From Pseudomonas wuhanensis (GTDB taxonomy: Bacteria; Pseudomonadota; Gammaproteobacteria; Pseudomonadales; Pseudomonadaceae), in assembly GCF_030687395.1 (NCBI RefSeq), contig NZ_CP117430.1:4154001-4218000 (forward strand): a DNA stretch of 64,000 nt. The letters are read 5' to 3'. Each line of letters opens with the position of its first letter. Within the stretch, counting starts at the first letter, position 1. The position numbers and the translations under genes were made by a program. Positions 48,227 to 58,941 of this stretch are shown here, one piece after another. The notes below the pieces were generated by a model. That model saw only the letters and a program-made list of their open reading frames with translations, searched no databases and was not told the origin of the DNA.

Positions 48227-49054
48227 ATGAACTACAGCAACCCAACCAAACTGCAAGCCGCCATCCTCGACTGGGCCGGCACCGTGGTCGACTTCGGCTC
48301 TTTCGCCCCGACGCAGATTTTCGTCGAAGCCTTCGCCGAGTTCGACGTCCAGGTTTCCATCGAAGAAGCCCGCGGGCCGATGGGCATGGGCAAGTGGGAC
48401 CACATTCGTACCCTGTGCGATCAGCCGCAAGTCGCCGAGCGCTATCGCAACGTGTTCGGTCGCACCCCGACCGACGATGACGTCACCGCCATCTACAAAC
48501 GTTTCATGCCGCTGCAGATCGAAAAAATCGCTGAACATTCGGCCCTGATTCCGGGCGCCCTGGACACCATCGCCAACCTGCGCCAGCAAGGGATCAAGAT
48601 TGGCTCATGCTCCGGCTACCCGAAACAGGTCATGGACAAAGTGGTAGAACTGGCCGCCACCAATGGCTACGTCGCCGACCACGTGGTCGCCACCGACGAA
48701 GTGCCCAACGGTCGCCCATGGCCGGCTCAGGCACTGGCCAACGTGATTGCCCTGGGCATCGACGATGTCGCGGCTTGCGTGAAGATCGACGACACGGTGC
48801 CGGGCATTCTTGAAGGTCGCCGCGCCGGCATGTGGACCGTGGCGTTGATCTGTTCTGGCAACGCGTTGGGTCTGGACTACGAAGGCTATCGCGCCCTGGG
48901 CAGCGATAAACTGGCCAGCGAACGCAAGCGCATTCACGCGATGTTCGAAGGCTCCCGGCCGCACTACATGATCGATACCATCACCGACTTGCCCGAGGTG
49001 ATCGCCGACATCAACAAGCGCCTGGCCAACGGCGAGATGCCGCAAAACGACTGA
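48227..49054 (+). CDS. phnX: Phosphonoacetaldehyde hydrolase (phosphonatase)
   Basis: HAD-family hydrolase cleaving the C-P bond of phosphonoacetaldehyde to acetaldehyde and phosphate. 275 residues: nucleophile Asp in [13 protein letters not shown] near residue 15, Schiff-base Lys in the cap (MGMGKWDHI near 52), [15 protein letters not shown] near 126, and KIDDTVPGI near 186. Confidence 0.95.
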   Translation: MNYSNPTKLQAAILDWAGTVVDFGSFAPTQIFVEAFAEFDVQVSIEEARGPMGMGKWDHIRTLCDQPQVAERYRNVFGRTPTDDDVTAIYKRFMPLQIEKIAEHSALIPGALDTIANLRQQGIKIGSCSGYPKQVMDKVVELAATNGYVADHVVATDEVPNGRPWPAQALANVIALGIDDVAACVKIDDTVPGILEGRRAGMWTVALICSGNALGLDYEGYRALGSDKLASERKRIHAMFEGSRPHYMIDTITDLPEVIADINKRLANGEMPQND

Positions 49055-49072
49055 TTGCACCTCCCGTTTCGC

Positions 49073-49112
49073 AAAAAAGCGCCACGTCCTTTAACGGAAC
49101 TGGCGCTTTTTT
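49073..49112 (+). terminator. Terminator after phnX
   Basis: AAAAAAGCGCCA-CGTCCTTTAACGGAAC-TGGCGCTTTTTT: an eight-base GC stem with A and T tracts, 18 bp past the phnX stop. Confidence 0.85.
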
Positions 49113-49243
49113 GTGGCCGATCACTTGATCCAGAGCATTGAACAGCCCCTTCGCCTCAGGCAAACCCACCAAACAGGATTACAGTTAACCCACGCCGTCG
49201 AACAAGAACGGTGACTTCAGACCTGACCTGAGAGGAACACCGT

Positions 49244-49792
49244 ATGCCCTGGAAGAATTCCGAATCACGCTACAGCACCGTATCGATCGCGCTGCACTGG
49301 TTGATGCTGGTGCTGTTAATACTGGTTTACGCCTGCATCGAATTACGCGGGATATTCCCCAAAGGCAGCGGCGGCCGGACGCTGATCAAGGAAGCCCACT
49401 TCATGCTCGGCCTCACGGTGTTCGTGCTGGTCTGGCTGCGGCTGTTCGCCCGCAGCCTGGGGCCGGCGCCGCAGATCTTCCCCGCCTCGCCTCGCTGGCA
49501 AACCCTGCTCGCCAAACTGATGCATTGGGCGCTGTATATTTTCATGATCACCCTGCCGATTCTGGGCTGGTTGATTACCAGCGCCGAGGGGCATCAGGTG
49601 ATGTTCTATGGCATCGACCTGCCGTTGCTGATCGAAGAAAACAAACCACTGGCCAAGCAGCTTGAAGGCTGGCATGTACTCGGCGGGACGATCGGCTATT
49701 GGCTGATCGGACTGCACGCCGTGGCCGGGCTTTACCATCACTATGTGGTGCGTGATAACACCTTGCTGCGGATGGTGCCCAAGCGCGTTTGA
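49244..49792 (+). CDS. Cytochrome b561
   Basis: 182 residues with four transmembrane helices and His ligands in ALHWLMLVLL near residue 16, KEAHFMLG near 50 and YHHYVVRDN near the C-terminus. Standalone copy, distinct from the one paired with the catalase-like peroxidase at 25.5 kb. Redox partner not visible. Confidence 0.9.
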   Translation: MPWKNSESRYSTVSIALHWLMLVLLILVYACIELRGIFPKGSGGRTLIKEAHFMLGLTVFVLVWLRLFARSLGPAPQIFPASPRWQTLLAKLMHWALYIFMITLPILGWLITSAEGHQVMFYGIDLPLLIEENKPLAKQLEGWHVLGGTIGYWLIGLHAVAGLYHHYVVRDNTLLRMVPKRV

Positions 49793-49849
49793 ACTCGGCT
49801 AGCGAACCACTGATCACCTGTGGTGTGGGGGGTAGGTTAAGACACAGTA

Positions 49850-49943
49850 CCTGTGGGAGCGTGGCTTGCCCGCGAAGAATGCACCGCGGTTTTTCAGTTA
49901 TTACGCGTCATCGTTCTTCGCGGGCAAGCCACGCTCCCACAGG
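49850..49943. repeat. Inverted REP pair
   Basis: GTGGGAGCGTGGCTTGCCCG and its inverse in the convergent gap between cytochrome b561 and the PLP enzyme gene. Confidence 0.85.
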
Positions 49944-49976
49944 ATTTTCGCCGCTCAACTTTCCGCAATGCACCCT

Positions 49977-50903
49977 TCAGGTCTGTGGACTGAAACCCCG
50001 GCGGCCCTGCAAGCCGCCGGTGTGGATGAAGATCAAGCGCGTTCCCCGGGCAAATTTACCCGCCTCGATTTGCTGTTTGAGCGCCAGCAGCGCTTTGCCG
50101 GTGTACAACGGTTCGAGGGGAATGCCGCTGGCCTGCTCAGTCTGCTCAATGAACTCGAGTAAAAGCGGATCGACTTTGGCAAAGCCGCCACGGCTGGCGT
50201 CGAACAGTTCATAAACCGGGTCCTGCAGACCTGTCTCGCGAAGAATCGATTCGACCTGCTGCGCCACGCCATGATCATCGGGCACCGCCAGCGCGCCATA
50301 TACCGGATGCTCACCGGCCTCGGCCAGAACCAGACCGGCCAGGGTGGTGCCCGTTCCGCAGGCCAGCCACCAGCCGTCGTAGTTGCCCCAGCCCAGACCG
50401 CTCAATTGCTCGCAGACCAGAGCCACCAATTGCCCGCAGCCCTTCGCCCCAAGCAAGCCGCCACCACCTTCCGGCACTGGATGTAGCTCGGGGTATTGCT
50501 CCCACCATGGCTGCCAGAAACCCGGTTCGTGCCGCGCTCGATAACCGCCATAACCCAACCAATGCAACTGCATGCCGAACGCCTGCAAGTCCTTCACCGT
50601 GGGGGTGTCTTGCGGATGCCCGCGCAACAGGCCGACCGTGGTGAAACCGAAGCGTTTGCCCGCAGCGGCCAGCGCGTGAAGATGGTTGGAATGAGCACCG
50701 CCCAGGCTGATGATGCCTTTGGCGCCGCTCTGGTCTGCGGCTTTCAGGTATTCGATGAGCTTGAACCACTTGTTGCCGCTGATCAGCGGGTCGATCTGGT
50801 CCAGGCGCAGGATGGCGACTTCGATGCCGGCAGTGGTGAGCCAGTCGAGATGAAGGGGGTCGAGAGGGGCTTGGGGTAGCCAGTCTGTTGGTGGGGAAAG
50901 CAT
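49977..50903 (-). CDS. D-cysteine desulfhydrase / ACC deaminase-like PLP enzyme
   Basis: 308 residues, tryptophan-synthase-beta-like PLP fold. PLP Lys45 in SGNKWFKL; SLGGAHSNHLHALAA near 66; PLP-phosphate loop ACGTGTTLAG near 182. Patterns fit the pyridoxal-dependent deaminase family (D-cysteine desulfhydrase and 1-aminocyclopropane-1-carboxylate deaminase). True ACC deaminases keep a distinctive GNKTRKLEY context that is not seen, so D-cysteine desulfhydrase-like activity is more likely. Confidence 0.82.
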   Translation of the reverse strand: MLSPPTDWLPQAPLDPLHLDWLTTAGIEVAILRLDQIDPLISGNKWFKLIEYLKAADQSGAKGIISLGGAHSNHLHALAAAGKRFGFTTVGLLRGHPQDTPTVKDLQAFGMQLHWLGYGGYRARHEPGFWQPWWEQYPELHPVPEGGGGLLGAKGCGQLVALVCEQLSGLGWGNYDGWWLACGTGTTLAGLVLAEAGEHPVYGALAVPDDHGVAQQVESILRETGLQDPVYELFDASRGGFAKVDPLLLEFIEQTEQASGIPLEPLYTGKALLALKQQIEAGKFARGTRLIFIHTGGLQGRRGFSPQT

Positions 50904-50949
50904 TGATGCCAGGCTCGGGGTAAAGAGCCGGTATCTTAGCAGCCTACTT

Positions 50950-51080
50950 GTGGCGAGGGAGCTTGCTCCCGCTCGGCTGCGCAGCAGCCGTAAAATCAGC
51001 GACGGTGATTAACCTGACACAACACCATCGCTGAAAGGGGGAGTCCTTCGGCCTCCAGCGGGAGCAAGCTCCCTCGCCAC
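50950..51080. repeat. Inverted REP pair (GTGGCGAGGGAGC class)
   Basis: GTGGCGAGGGAGCTTGCTCC and its inverse about 50 bp apart, the same class as at 10450-10580. Confidence 0.85.
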
Positions 51081-51093
51081 AGAGTTATGCGTA

Positions 51094-53444
<2,351 letters not shown>

Positions 53445-53615
53445 CTAGAGGTATTTTCGCGGTGAAGCGCTTAACAGCCGCACTCCGAAGCACACCTCCT
53501 GCTTGGCGATACTCTTGGCTCCCCAGCTAGTATCGCTCAAACCTCGAGCGACCTCGGCGAGGCTGCCGACTCCGGCGCTGCGAACAACGCATTCGATACT
53601 CCTGAAGGTTTCCAT
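53445..53615 (-). pseudogene. LysR regulator N-terminal remnant
   Basis: A 56-codon reading frame beginning METFRSIECVVRSAGVGSLA matches the first helix of the common Pseudomonas LysR type (METFRSIECFVRSVEAGSIA), then GVRLLSASPRKYL matches the wing, but the HTH between is eroded and the frame stops there. Decayed fragment of a regulator, at the left edge of the mosaic. Confidence 0.7.
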
Positions 53616-53759
53616 AGGCGCCACTATAAACTTGTGGTTTAGACGGCCTATTGCATTTACTACCTACCTTCCCTTCAGTGGTCATTAGAAAATAAAATGA
53701 AGTCATTAGTTTTTAAAACGGGTAAGCATGCCCTTCCCATTCGCAACAGGCAGCCATCG

Positions 53760-53926
53760 GCCCAGAGTGTGTAAAAACGCTGCGCCAAAATTGAAGTGTG
53801 CGCGTCTACGTTAAATCTGAAGTTTATCGGCACGTCAGCAGATGTGGATTTCGCGTAGAAGCGCGATTTTCAGTCCGGTTTTGAGTACCTGTCGCGCTCA
53901 AAAACGTTTTTACACAGCCTCGGCCA
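53760..53926. mobile_element. MITE-like element with 21-bp terminal inverted repeats
   Basis: Ends GGCCCAGAGTGTGTAAAAAC and CGTTTTTACACAGCCTCGGC form imperfect inverted repeats (about 17 of 21 matching) around 125 bp with no reading frame. Size and ends suggest a non-autonomous transposon or a deleted IS. Source family not identified. Confidence 0.5.
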
Positions 53927-54004
53927 AAAGCTGCCATTTTTGAGCACGCCAAATGATTGATCTGATATCTATAAAGACGTCACTCAATGATTTGGGTTAG
54001 TACA

Positions 54005-54503
54005 TTAAGAGATCGAGATCTCCGGATTAAAATAGCGCCCAACAACTAACTCGCCATCCTGAAACTCTGGATTAATTTCAGAGGTGGCGTAGATCACCTG
54101 AAATGGGACGCCAATTTTCTCACACTCGGACACTATTAAGGCTTGGAGGTTATGGCTTCGCTCTTTTTCCATTCCTCCATCATCAATTCCATCCAACATC
54201 ATAAAGCGCGGAACTCGCATATAAGGCAGTTCTGTGCTTGTTTTGAGCAGGGCCAAATGAAACACATGGCGCAGTACGACCGCAGAGCTTTCCGAAAAGT
54301 TTCTCGAGCCATTAACAAGAACGGTGTTATCAATAAAGCTAAAATCAACCGCACTAGCATTTATAAACCCAGGCTGCAAATGAAGATCTTTCTTAAGCAG
54401 CGCTACCATATTTTCGGAAAGTTTCGCTGACACTTCCCTTTTCCGTTTCTCTTGCTTTCTTTCCAAACCGCCGATGATGTCATTGAGACGGCGGCGGAAA
54501 AAT
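54005..54503 (-). pseudogene. SMC/ABC-type ATPase, C-terminal fragment cut by IS30
   Basis: About 165 C-terminal codons, 5' end removed at the IS30 border. After a charged coiled-coil-like stretch (ERKQEKRKREVSAKL) come an ABC-signature-like segment RNFSESSAVVLRHVFHLALL and a Walker B/D-loop-like PRFMMLDGIDDGGMEKERSH, then a terminal beta strand. These are traits of Rad50/SMC-like ATPases, which often belong to phage-defence modules. The frame runs on beyond the IS30 for a few codons (ALRRLQE) and then meets IS630, so the N-terminal part is lost. Confidence 0.7.
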
Positions 54504-55586
54504 CTGAGTGCAACACCTGACCTTTCCGGTACGGTGCAGCCCCTATGTCTTATTCCGAACTCAGCGTTGAAGAGCGCGCCACCATTAAAATCGGTCATGC
54601 CCAAGGCTTCAGCCTGCGTAGGATTGCCTGCTTGATCACCCGATCCCCTTCGACCATCAGCCGGGAGCTGCGCCGCAATCGAGATGCCTGCGGCGGCTAC
54701 TCGGCCCGTGTGGCCCAGCGGCAGATGCAGGCCCGCCGCCAGGTTTGTCGACCGATGCGAAAGCTGTTGCCGGGTAGCGAGCGCTTCAAGTTGGTGGCTC
54801 ATATGCTGCGTGAGCGTTTGTCTCCCGAGCAGATTGCCGGCAAGCTGCGCAGCATGAACATTCCCAGCCTCAGAGATGCCTACGTCTGTCGCGAGACGAT
54901 CTATAACGCGATCTATGCCTTGCCGGTCGGCGAGCTGCGTAAGGAGCTGATCCTGTCTGCGCCAAAGCAAGACAACACGCAAGCCGCGCTCTGGTGGCGT
55001 GGATCGGCGCGGCCAGATTCCCGAGATGGTCAGCATCCATGTGCGTCCGCCGGAGATTGACGACCGTCTGATGCCGGGGCATTGGGAAGGCGACCTGATC
55101 AAGGGTAAGGCCAACGCCTCGTCCGTAGGCACGTTGGTGGAGCGCACCAGTGGCTACCTGATGCTGGTGAAGATGAATGATGCGACGGCAACCTCGGCGA
55201 TGGAGGGCTTCAGTGCAGCGCTCAATGGCATGCCACTGGCAATGCGCAAGAGCATGACCTACGACCAGGGCCGGGAGATGGCGCGACACGCCGAGATCAC
55301 CCAGAAAACCGGCATCGCGATTTACTTCTGCGACCCGCACAGCCCCTGGCAGCGCGACAGTAACGAAAACATCAATGGCCTGATCCGCCAGTACCTGCCC
55401 AAGGGCACGGACTTGTCGGGACACAGCCAGGAAGAACTGGATGCCATTGCCTTGCAACTGAATATGCGCCCCCGTAAACGCTTCGATTTCAAATGTCCGA
55501 TCGAAATGATGAGTGAGGTGATGCAAAAGGCCATGGCTATGCGGCACGATGCGCCCACTTCAATCCAATAACCGTGTTGCACTCAG
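54504..55586 (+). mobile_element. IS30 family element
   Basis: Terminal inverted repeats CTGAGTGCAACAC (54504-54516) and GTGTTGCACTCAG (55574-55586) bound 1083 bp holding one transposase gene. Inserted in the ATPase gene. Confidence 0.88.
54545..55571 (+). pseudogene. IS30 transposase, frameshifted
   Basis: N-terminal HTH part (YSELSVEERATIKIGHAQGF, RSPSTISRELRRN) and the DDE part (PGHWEGDLIKGKANASSVGT, MTYDQGREMARH, PWQRDSNENINGLIRQYLP) lie in different frames. The break is near 54967, in the stretch after LRKELIL, where one net base is gained or two lost. Joined, the protein would be about 340 residues. Probably inactive. Confidence 0.85.
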
Positions 55587-55597
55587 CTCCTGCAACC

Positions 55598-56733
55598 GCC
55601 TAAGCGCCCAATATCATGGCTTGGTTATGCGCATGGCCCGACCGACTTCCCCCTTCGCTTTAACGCCTTCTGATCGCGCTATCCTGCAAGGCTGGCTGCG
55701 TATGAGTACGCTGGAACAGAGCCTCGCCCTGCGTGCACGTATCCTGCTTCTACTGGCGGATGGATTGACGCCCAAGGTCATCAGCGAACAGTTGCAGATC
55801 ACGCCGCCGACAGTGTTCAAGTGGCGAAAACGCTATCTGGAGGCGGGCGTCGAGGGCTTGAGCGACCTGCCACGTAGTGGTCAGCCGCTCAAAATCGGGG
55901 CTGAAAAAGTCAGCGAGATCCTCACACTGACTACCCGACGAGTACCCAAGGAGGCGACTCACTGGAGTGTTCGCCTGATGGCCAAGTATGCGCGGGTCAC
56001 CACCTGGCAGGTGCGTCAGGTCTGGGCTGCTTCCGACCTCAAACCCCATCGTCTGAAGACCTTTAAAATCAGCAACGATCCCCATTTCGCCGATAAGGTG
56101 GTCGACGTGGTCGGGCTTTATCTGAATCCACCAGACAACGCCCTGTTGCTGTCTGTGGACGAGAAACCTCAGATTCAGGCCTTGGATCGCACCCAGCTAA
56201 TGTTGCCTCTGCGCCCCGGACAGATCGAACGTCGGACGCATGATTACAAGCGCCACGGAACAGCCAGTCTGTACGCGGCATTCGACATCATGACCGGCCA
56301 AGTCATCGGGCGGATCACGCAACGCCATCGCGCCAAGGAATTCCTGGCCTTTCTGCACCAGATTGATCGCAGCACACCACCGGCACTGGATCTGTATGTC
56401 ATCCTGGATAACAGTTCGACCCACAAAACGGCCGCAATCAAGCAGTGGCTGGAAAAACGTCCGCGTTTCAAATTGCACTTCACACCGACCAGTGCGTCCT
56501 GGTTGAACGCTGTAGAAGGCTGGTTTGCACAACTGGAAAGGCGAGCGCTGTACCGAGGTGCCTTCACCAGCGTTGCCGACTTGAAGACAGCTATCCGCCA
56601 GTTCATCGAGGCTCACATGAGTTCTCAGCCAAGCCGTTCAAGTGGAATAAAACAGCTGAAGCCATTATCAGTTCGGTACACAAGGCGAAACTGAGCGTGA
56701 TAAAAAATAAATTAATGAATTAGTCGCTCAGGC
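55598..56733 (+). mobile_element. IS630 family element
   Basis: Imperfect ends GCCTAAGCGCCCAAT (55598-55612) and ATTAGTCGCTCAGGC (56719-56733, inverse GCCTGAGCGACTAAT) bound a single transposase gene. Only 11 bp separate it from IS30. Ends are inferred from the weak repeat. Confidence 0.7.
55627..56694 (+). pseudogene. IS630 transposase with late frameshift
   Basis: HTH region (LTPKVISEQLQITPPTVFKW near residue 40) and the D-D-E catalytic set: Asp in LLLSVDEKPQ near 180, Asp in LYVILDNSSTH near 258, Glu in SWLNAVEGWFAQ near 300. Near 56620 the frame changes: the expected tail (EFSAKPFKWNKTAEAIISSV) continues in another frame to a stop at 56721-56723, so one base seems lost after IEAH. As read it gives 355 residues with an aberrant 20-residue end; all catalytic residues are kept. 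Confidence 0.85.
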
Positions 56734-56742
56734 CACTAGGAT

Positions 56743-57084
56743 GGCTTTATCGATGAATCCATCGCTTACATCAAGATGTCCCTGGAGCCTGAAATCCAGC
56801 GCATTGTGTTCCTCGACGGCCCGTCGGTGCTGGGCGATCCCTCGCAATGGCCAAGCCAGAATGCCTGTATCCGCAGCGCTCAGCACAGCATCCAGAAGTT
56901 GATCGATGAAGGCACGATCCGCGCGGTCAACACCGAAGCAACGGCACGCTTGATCATGGGCGCCCTGCTCGGCGCTTCCTTGTGGATTGCCAATGCCGAG
57001 GATACGCAAGCGGCCTCTGAACAGGTGGCCGAGGGATTTCTGGCATTGGCTTCTGGATTGCTGCTGGGCAATAAAACGGCGTAA
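56743..57084 (+). pseudogene. TetR family regulator, C-terminal fragment
   Basis: 114 codons (GFIDESIAYIKMSLEPEIQR to ALASGLLLGNKTA) match the ligand-binding half of TetR regulators; the HTH half is missing, cut off at the IS630 right end. Remains of a regulator gene destroyed by insertion or deletion. Confidence 0.75.
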
Positions 57085-57127
57085 TTCTTGCCGCTTGCAG
57101 AGGGTCAAGCTTCAGGGGCGACGCATC

Positions 57128-57494
57128 ATGCACAGTCAAACTCAACACTTCGACGAAATCATCGAGCACGCCGCCTCCTTGCGACATGGTCTCAGCACTA
57201 CGACAAGCTGACGCCCGGTGTTTTCCATGGCTATCTGCAGGGTGTGCAACTGAACGGCGTGCGATTGTTACGGGAAGCCATGAGCAGTGGCGTGGCTCAG
57301 CACACTCACACGCCTGCCCATTGCGTAAACCTGCTGCTGCCGGTGAGCCTGCCCCGTCAGTCCAACACCGCACCGAATCGAAGCATTCTCGCCGACGGCC
57401 TGTATTTCCTGCCTTATGACGACGATTTTTCTTTATCACGCCGCCGGATACCGATAGCTCGCGCCTTACCAGTACACCGCTCGCCTGGATTTAG
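57128..57494 (+). pseudogene. AraC family regulator, N-terminal remnant
   Basis: MHSQTQHFDEIIEHAASL, then after a frame change near 57184 SQHYDKLTPGVFHGYLQGVQ and ADGLYFLPYDDDF, resembling the N-terminal sensing half of AraC regulators. A second frame change near 57430 leads to TPPDTDSSRLTSTPLAWI and a stop. The HTH half is absent. Confidence 0.6.
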
Positions 57495-57666
57495 CTGCGG
57501 TCTGGTTGATCATTTCATGTTAAACATGGGGTGATGTGAGCATTCTGGTGTTCATAACCATTCTAAGGAAGCCCGTCAGCCCTGTTGCTGCCCAGCAAAA
57601 GCCCTGTCGATCAGCCCTGTTGCTTTACCTGCGAATTAACCCACGACCTATCAGGGAGCCCATGCG

Positions 57667-58332
57667 ATGATCGATCTAAGCACTTGGAACCTAACCATCC
57701 CGGTTGGCACGCCTGCCCGAGTCATCGAGACGCCGCGCCTGGTGGACGGTTACTCGGATTCGTATTTCCGCTCCGGCAATACGCTGTTTTTCTGGGCGCC
57801 GGTGACGGGCGGGACTACGTCCAAATCCGAGTTTCCACGCAGCGAACTTCGCGAGACGTACAAGGACGGTGAACTGCGCAATTGGACGTACCCCGAGGCC
57901 GATCACCGGATGACGGCCAGCCTGTCAGTCAACCAAGTGCCGTCGGAAGGAAGGGTGGTGATCGGGCAGATTCATATCTACCAGGGCAAGGGCCCGCTGC
58001 TGAAGGTCGAGTATGTCTATGACAAGGCCAAGCAGACCGGCAGCGTGATTGCCAACTATCGACTCAAGCCGGGCAGCGCGGACACCAAGGTGGTGATTGC
58101 CGAGGATATCGAGTTGAACAAGCGGTTCACCTACGAGGTTCGCTTGAGCTCGGCGGGCTACCTGCATGTGATTTCGCAAGGTTACCGGTGGGGCAAGCAG
58201 CTCAGCAAAAGCTGGCAGAGCAAACAGCTGTATTTCAAGGCCGGGGCCTACACCCTGGACAACACCGGCTACAAGACCGAAGGCGCGCAGGTGACGGTCA
58301 ACAAGCTGGAGGTCAAGCACAGCAAGGGTTGA
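57667..58332 (+). CDS. Alginate lyase, polysaccharide lyase family 7
   Basis: 221 residues, full-length PL7 jelly roll, depolymerising alginate by beta-elimination. The conserved regions are present: RSELRE near residue 58, IGQIH near 98, and YFKAGAYTLDN near 191 (the last usually YFKAGxYxQ; Leu stands for Gln). No signal peptide: it starts MIDLSTWNLTIPVG, as in the P. aeruginosa PA1167-type enzyme, so export is unexplained. One of few apparently intact genes in the mosaic. Confidence 0.88.
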   Translation: MIDLSTWNLTIPVGTPARVIETPRLVDGYSDSYFRSGNTLFFWAPVTGGTTSKSEFPRSELRETYKDGELRNWTYPEADHRMTASLSVNQVPSEGRVVIGQIHIYQGKGPLLKVEYVYDKAKQTGSVIANYRLKPGSADTKVVIAEDIELNKRFTYEVRLSSAGYLHVISQGYRWGKQLSKSWQSKQLYFKAGAYTLDNTGYKTEGAQVTVNKLEVKHSKG

Positions 58333-58412
58333 CTTGGCGTGCTCGACCACGCCCCTGGACAAGCGGTAACTCGAAGTCACGATGATCGGCAACTCGGGCC
58401 AGCGCTCAGCTA
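58333..58412 (-). pseudogene. Response-regulator receiver fragment
   Basis: On the minus strand, LAERWPELPIIVTSSYRLSR resembles the beta4-alpha4 part of receiver domains (typically ERWPxLPIxxTSG). It is cut by the truncated IS5 on one side and ends at the alginate lyase stop on the other. About 25 codons only, so the call is tentative. Confidence 0.4.
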
Positions 58413-58822
58413 GCCTGGTGGGCACGGCGGCCAATGTGGAGGACGTGACGCAGGTCGATCAGTTGCTGCATGGCGAGGAAACTTACGTCTGCGGCGATGC
58501 GGGTTACACCGGCGTGGACAAGCGCCCGGAGCATCAGGGTCGCAAGATGATCTGGTCGATTGCCGCCCGCCCAAGCAACTATAAAAAGCACGCGAAGAAA
58601 AGTTTGATCGGTCGCCTGCGACGCAAGATCGAATACGCGAAAGCACATGTACGGGCCAAGGTTGAGCATCCATTTCGCGTGATCAAGCGCCAGTTCGGCT
58701 ATACGAAAGTGCGCTTTCGTGGCTTGTCAAAAAACATCGCTCAGCAGACCACGTTGTTCGCCTTGTCGAATCTGTGGATGGTGCGAAAACGGTTGATGGG
58801 TATGGGCGAGGTGCGCCTGTAA
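58410..58822 (+). pseudogene. IS5 family transposase, 5'-truncated copy
   Basis: C-terminal 137 codons from SLVGTAANVEDVTQVDQLLH through ETYVCGDAGYTGVDKRPEHQ to LSNLWMVRKRLMGMGEVRL. Nearly the same as the minus-strand copy at 60.5-61.4 kb but keeps the C-terminal end that the other has lost. The N-terminal half is missing. Confidence 0.85.
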
Positions 58823-58904
58823 TGCGGGCTGATCGCCCTGAAGCAGCGCGATCAGCGGAAAGAACCATGAATTAAGGGTAAGAAAGGTCTGATTTTCGGT
58901 CGCG

Positions 58905-58941
58905 GTAGGGATGGCAGTTACCTGCCACCCCCCGCACATAC
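58905..58941 (-). other. Left half of a split conserved tail sequence
   Basis: GGTAGGGATGGCAGTTACCT followed by GCCACCCCCCGCACA abuts the IS110 left end. Joined to GATCCGTACCTGCGGAACTA at 60335 on the other side it recreates a sequence I recall from downstream of group II intron/maturase genes in Proteobacteria. Recognition is from memory and needs a search. Confidence 0.4.

Noticed and set aside
49977..50903. acdS, ACC deaminase
   Set aside because: The residues around the PLP lysine (SGNKWFKL) differ from the acdS context, so the symbol is not assigned.
54005..55147. A single 380-codon minus-strand gene
   Set aside because: Only the part up to about 54503 looks like a protein; the rest is antisense to the IS30 transposase.
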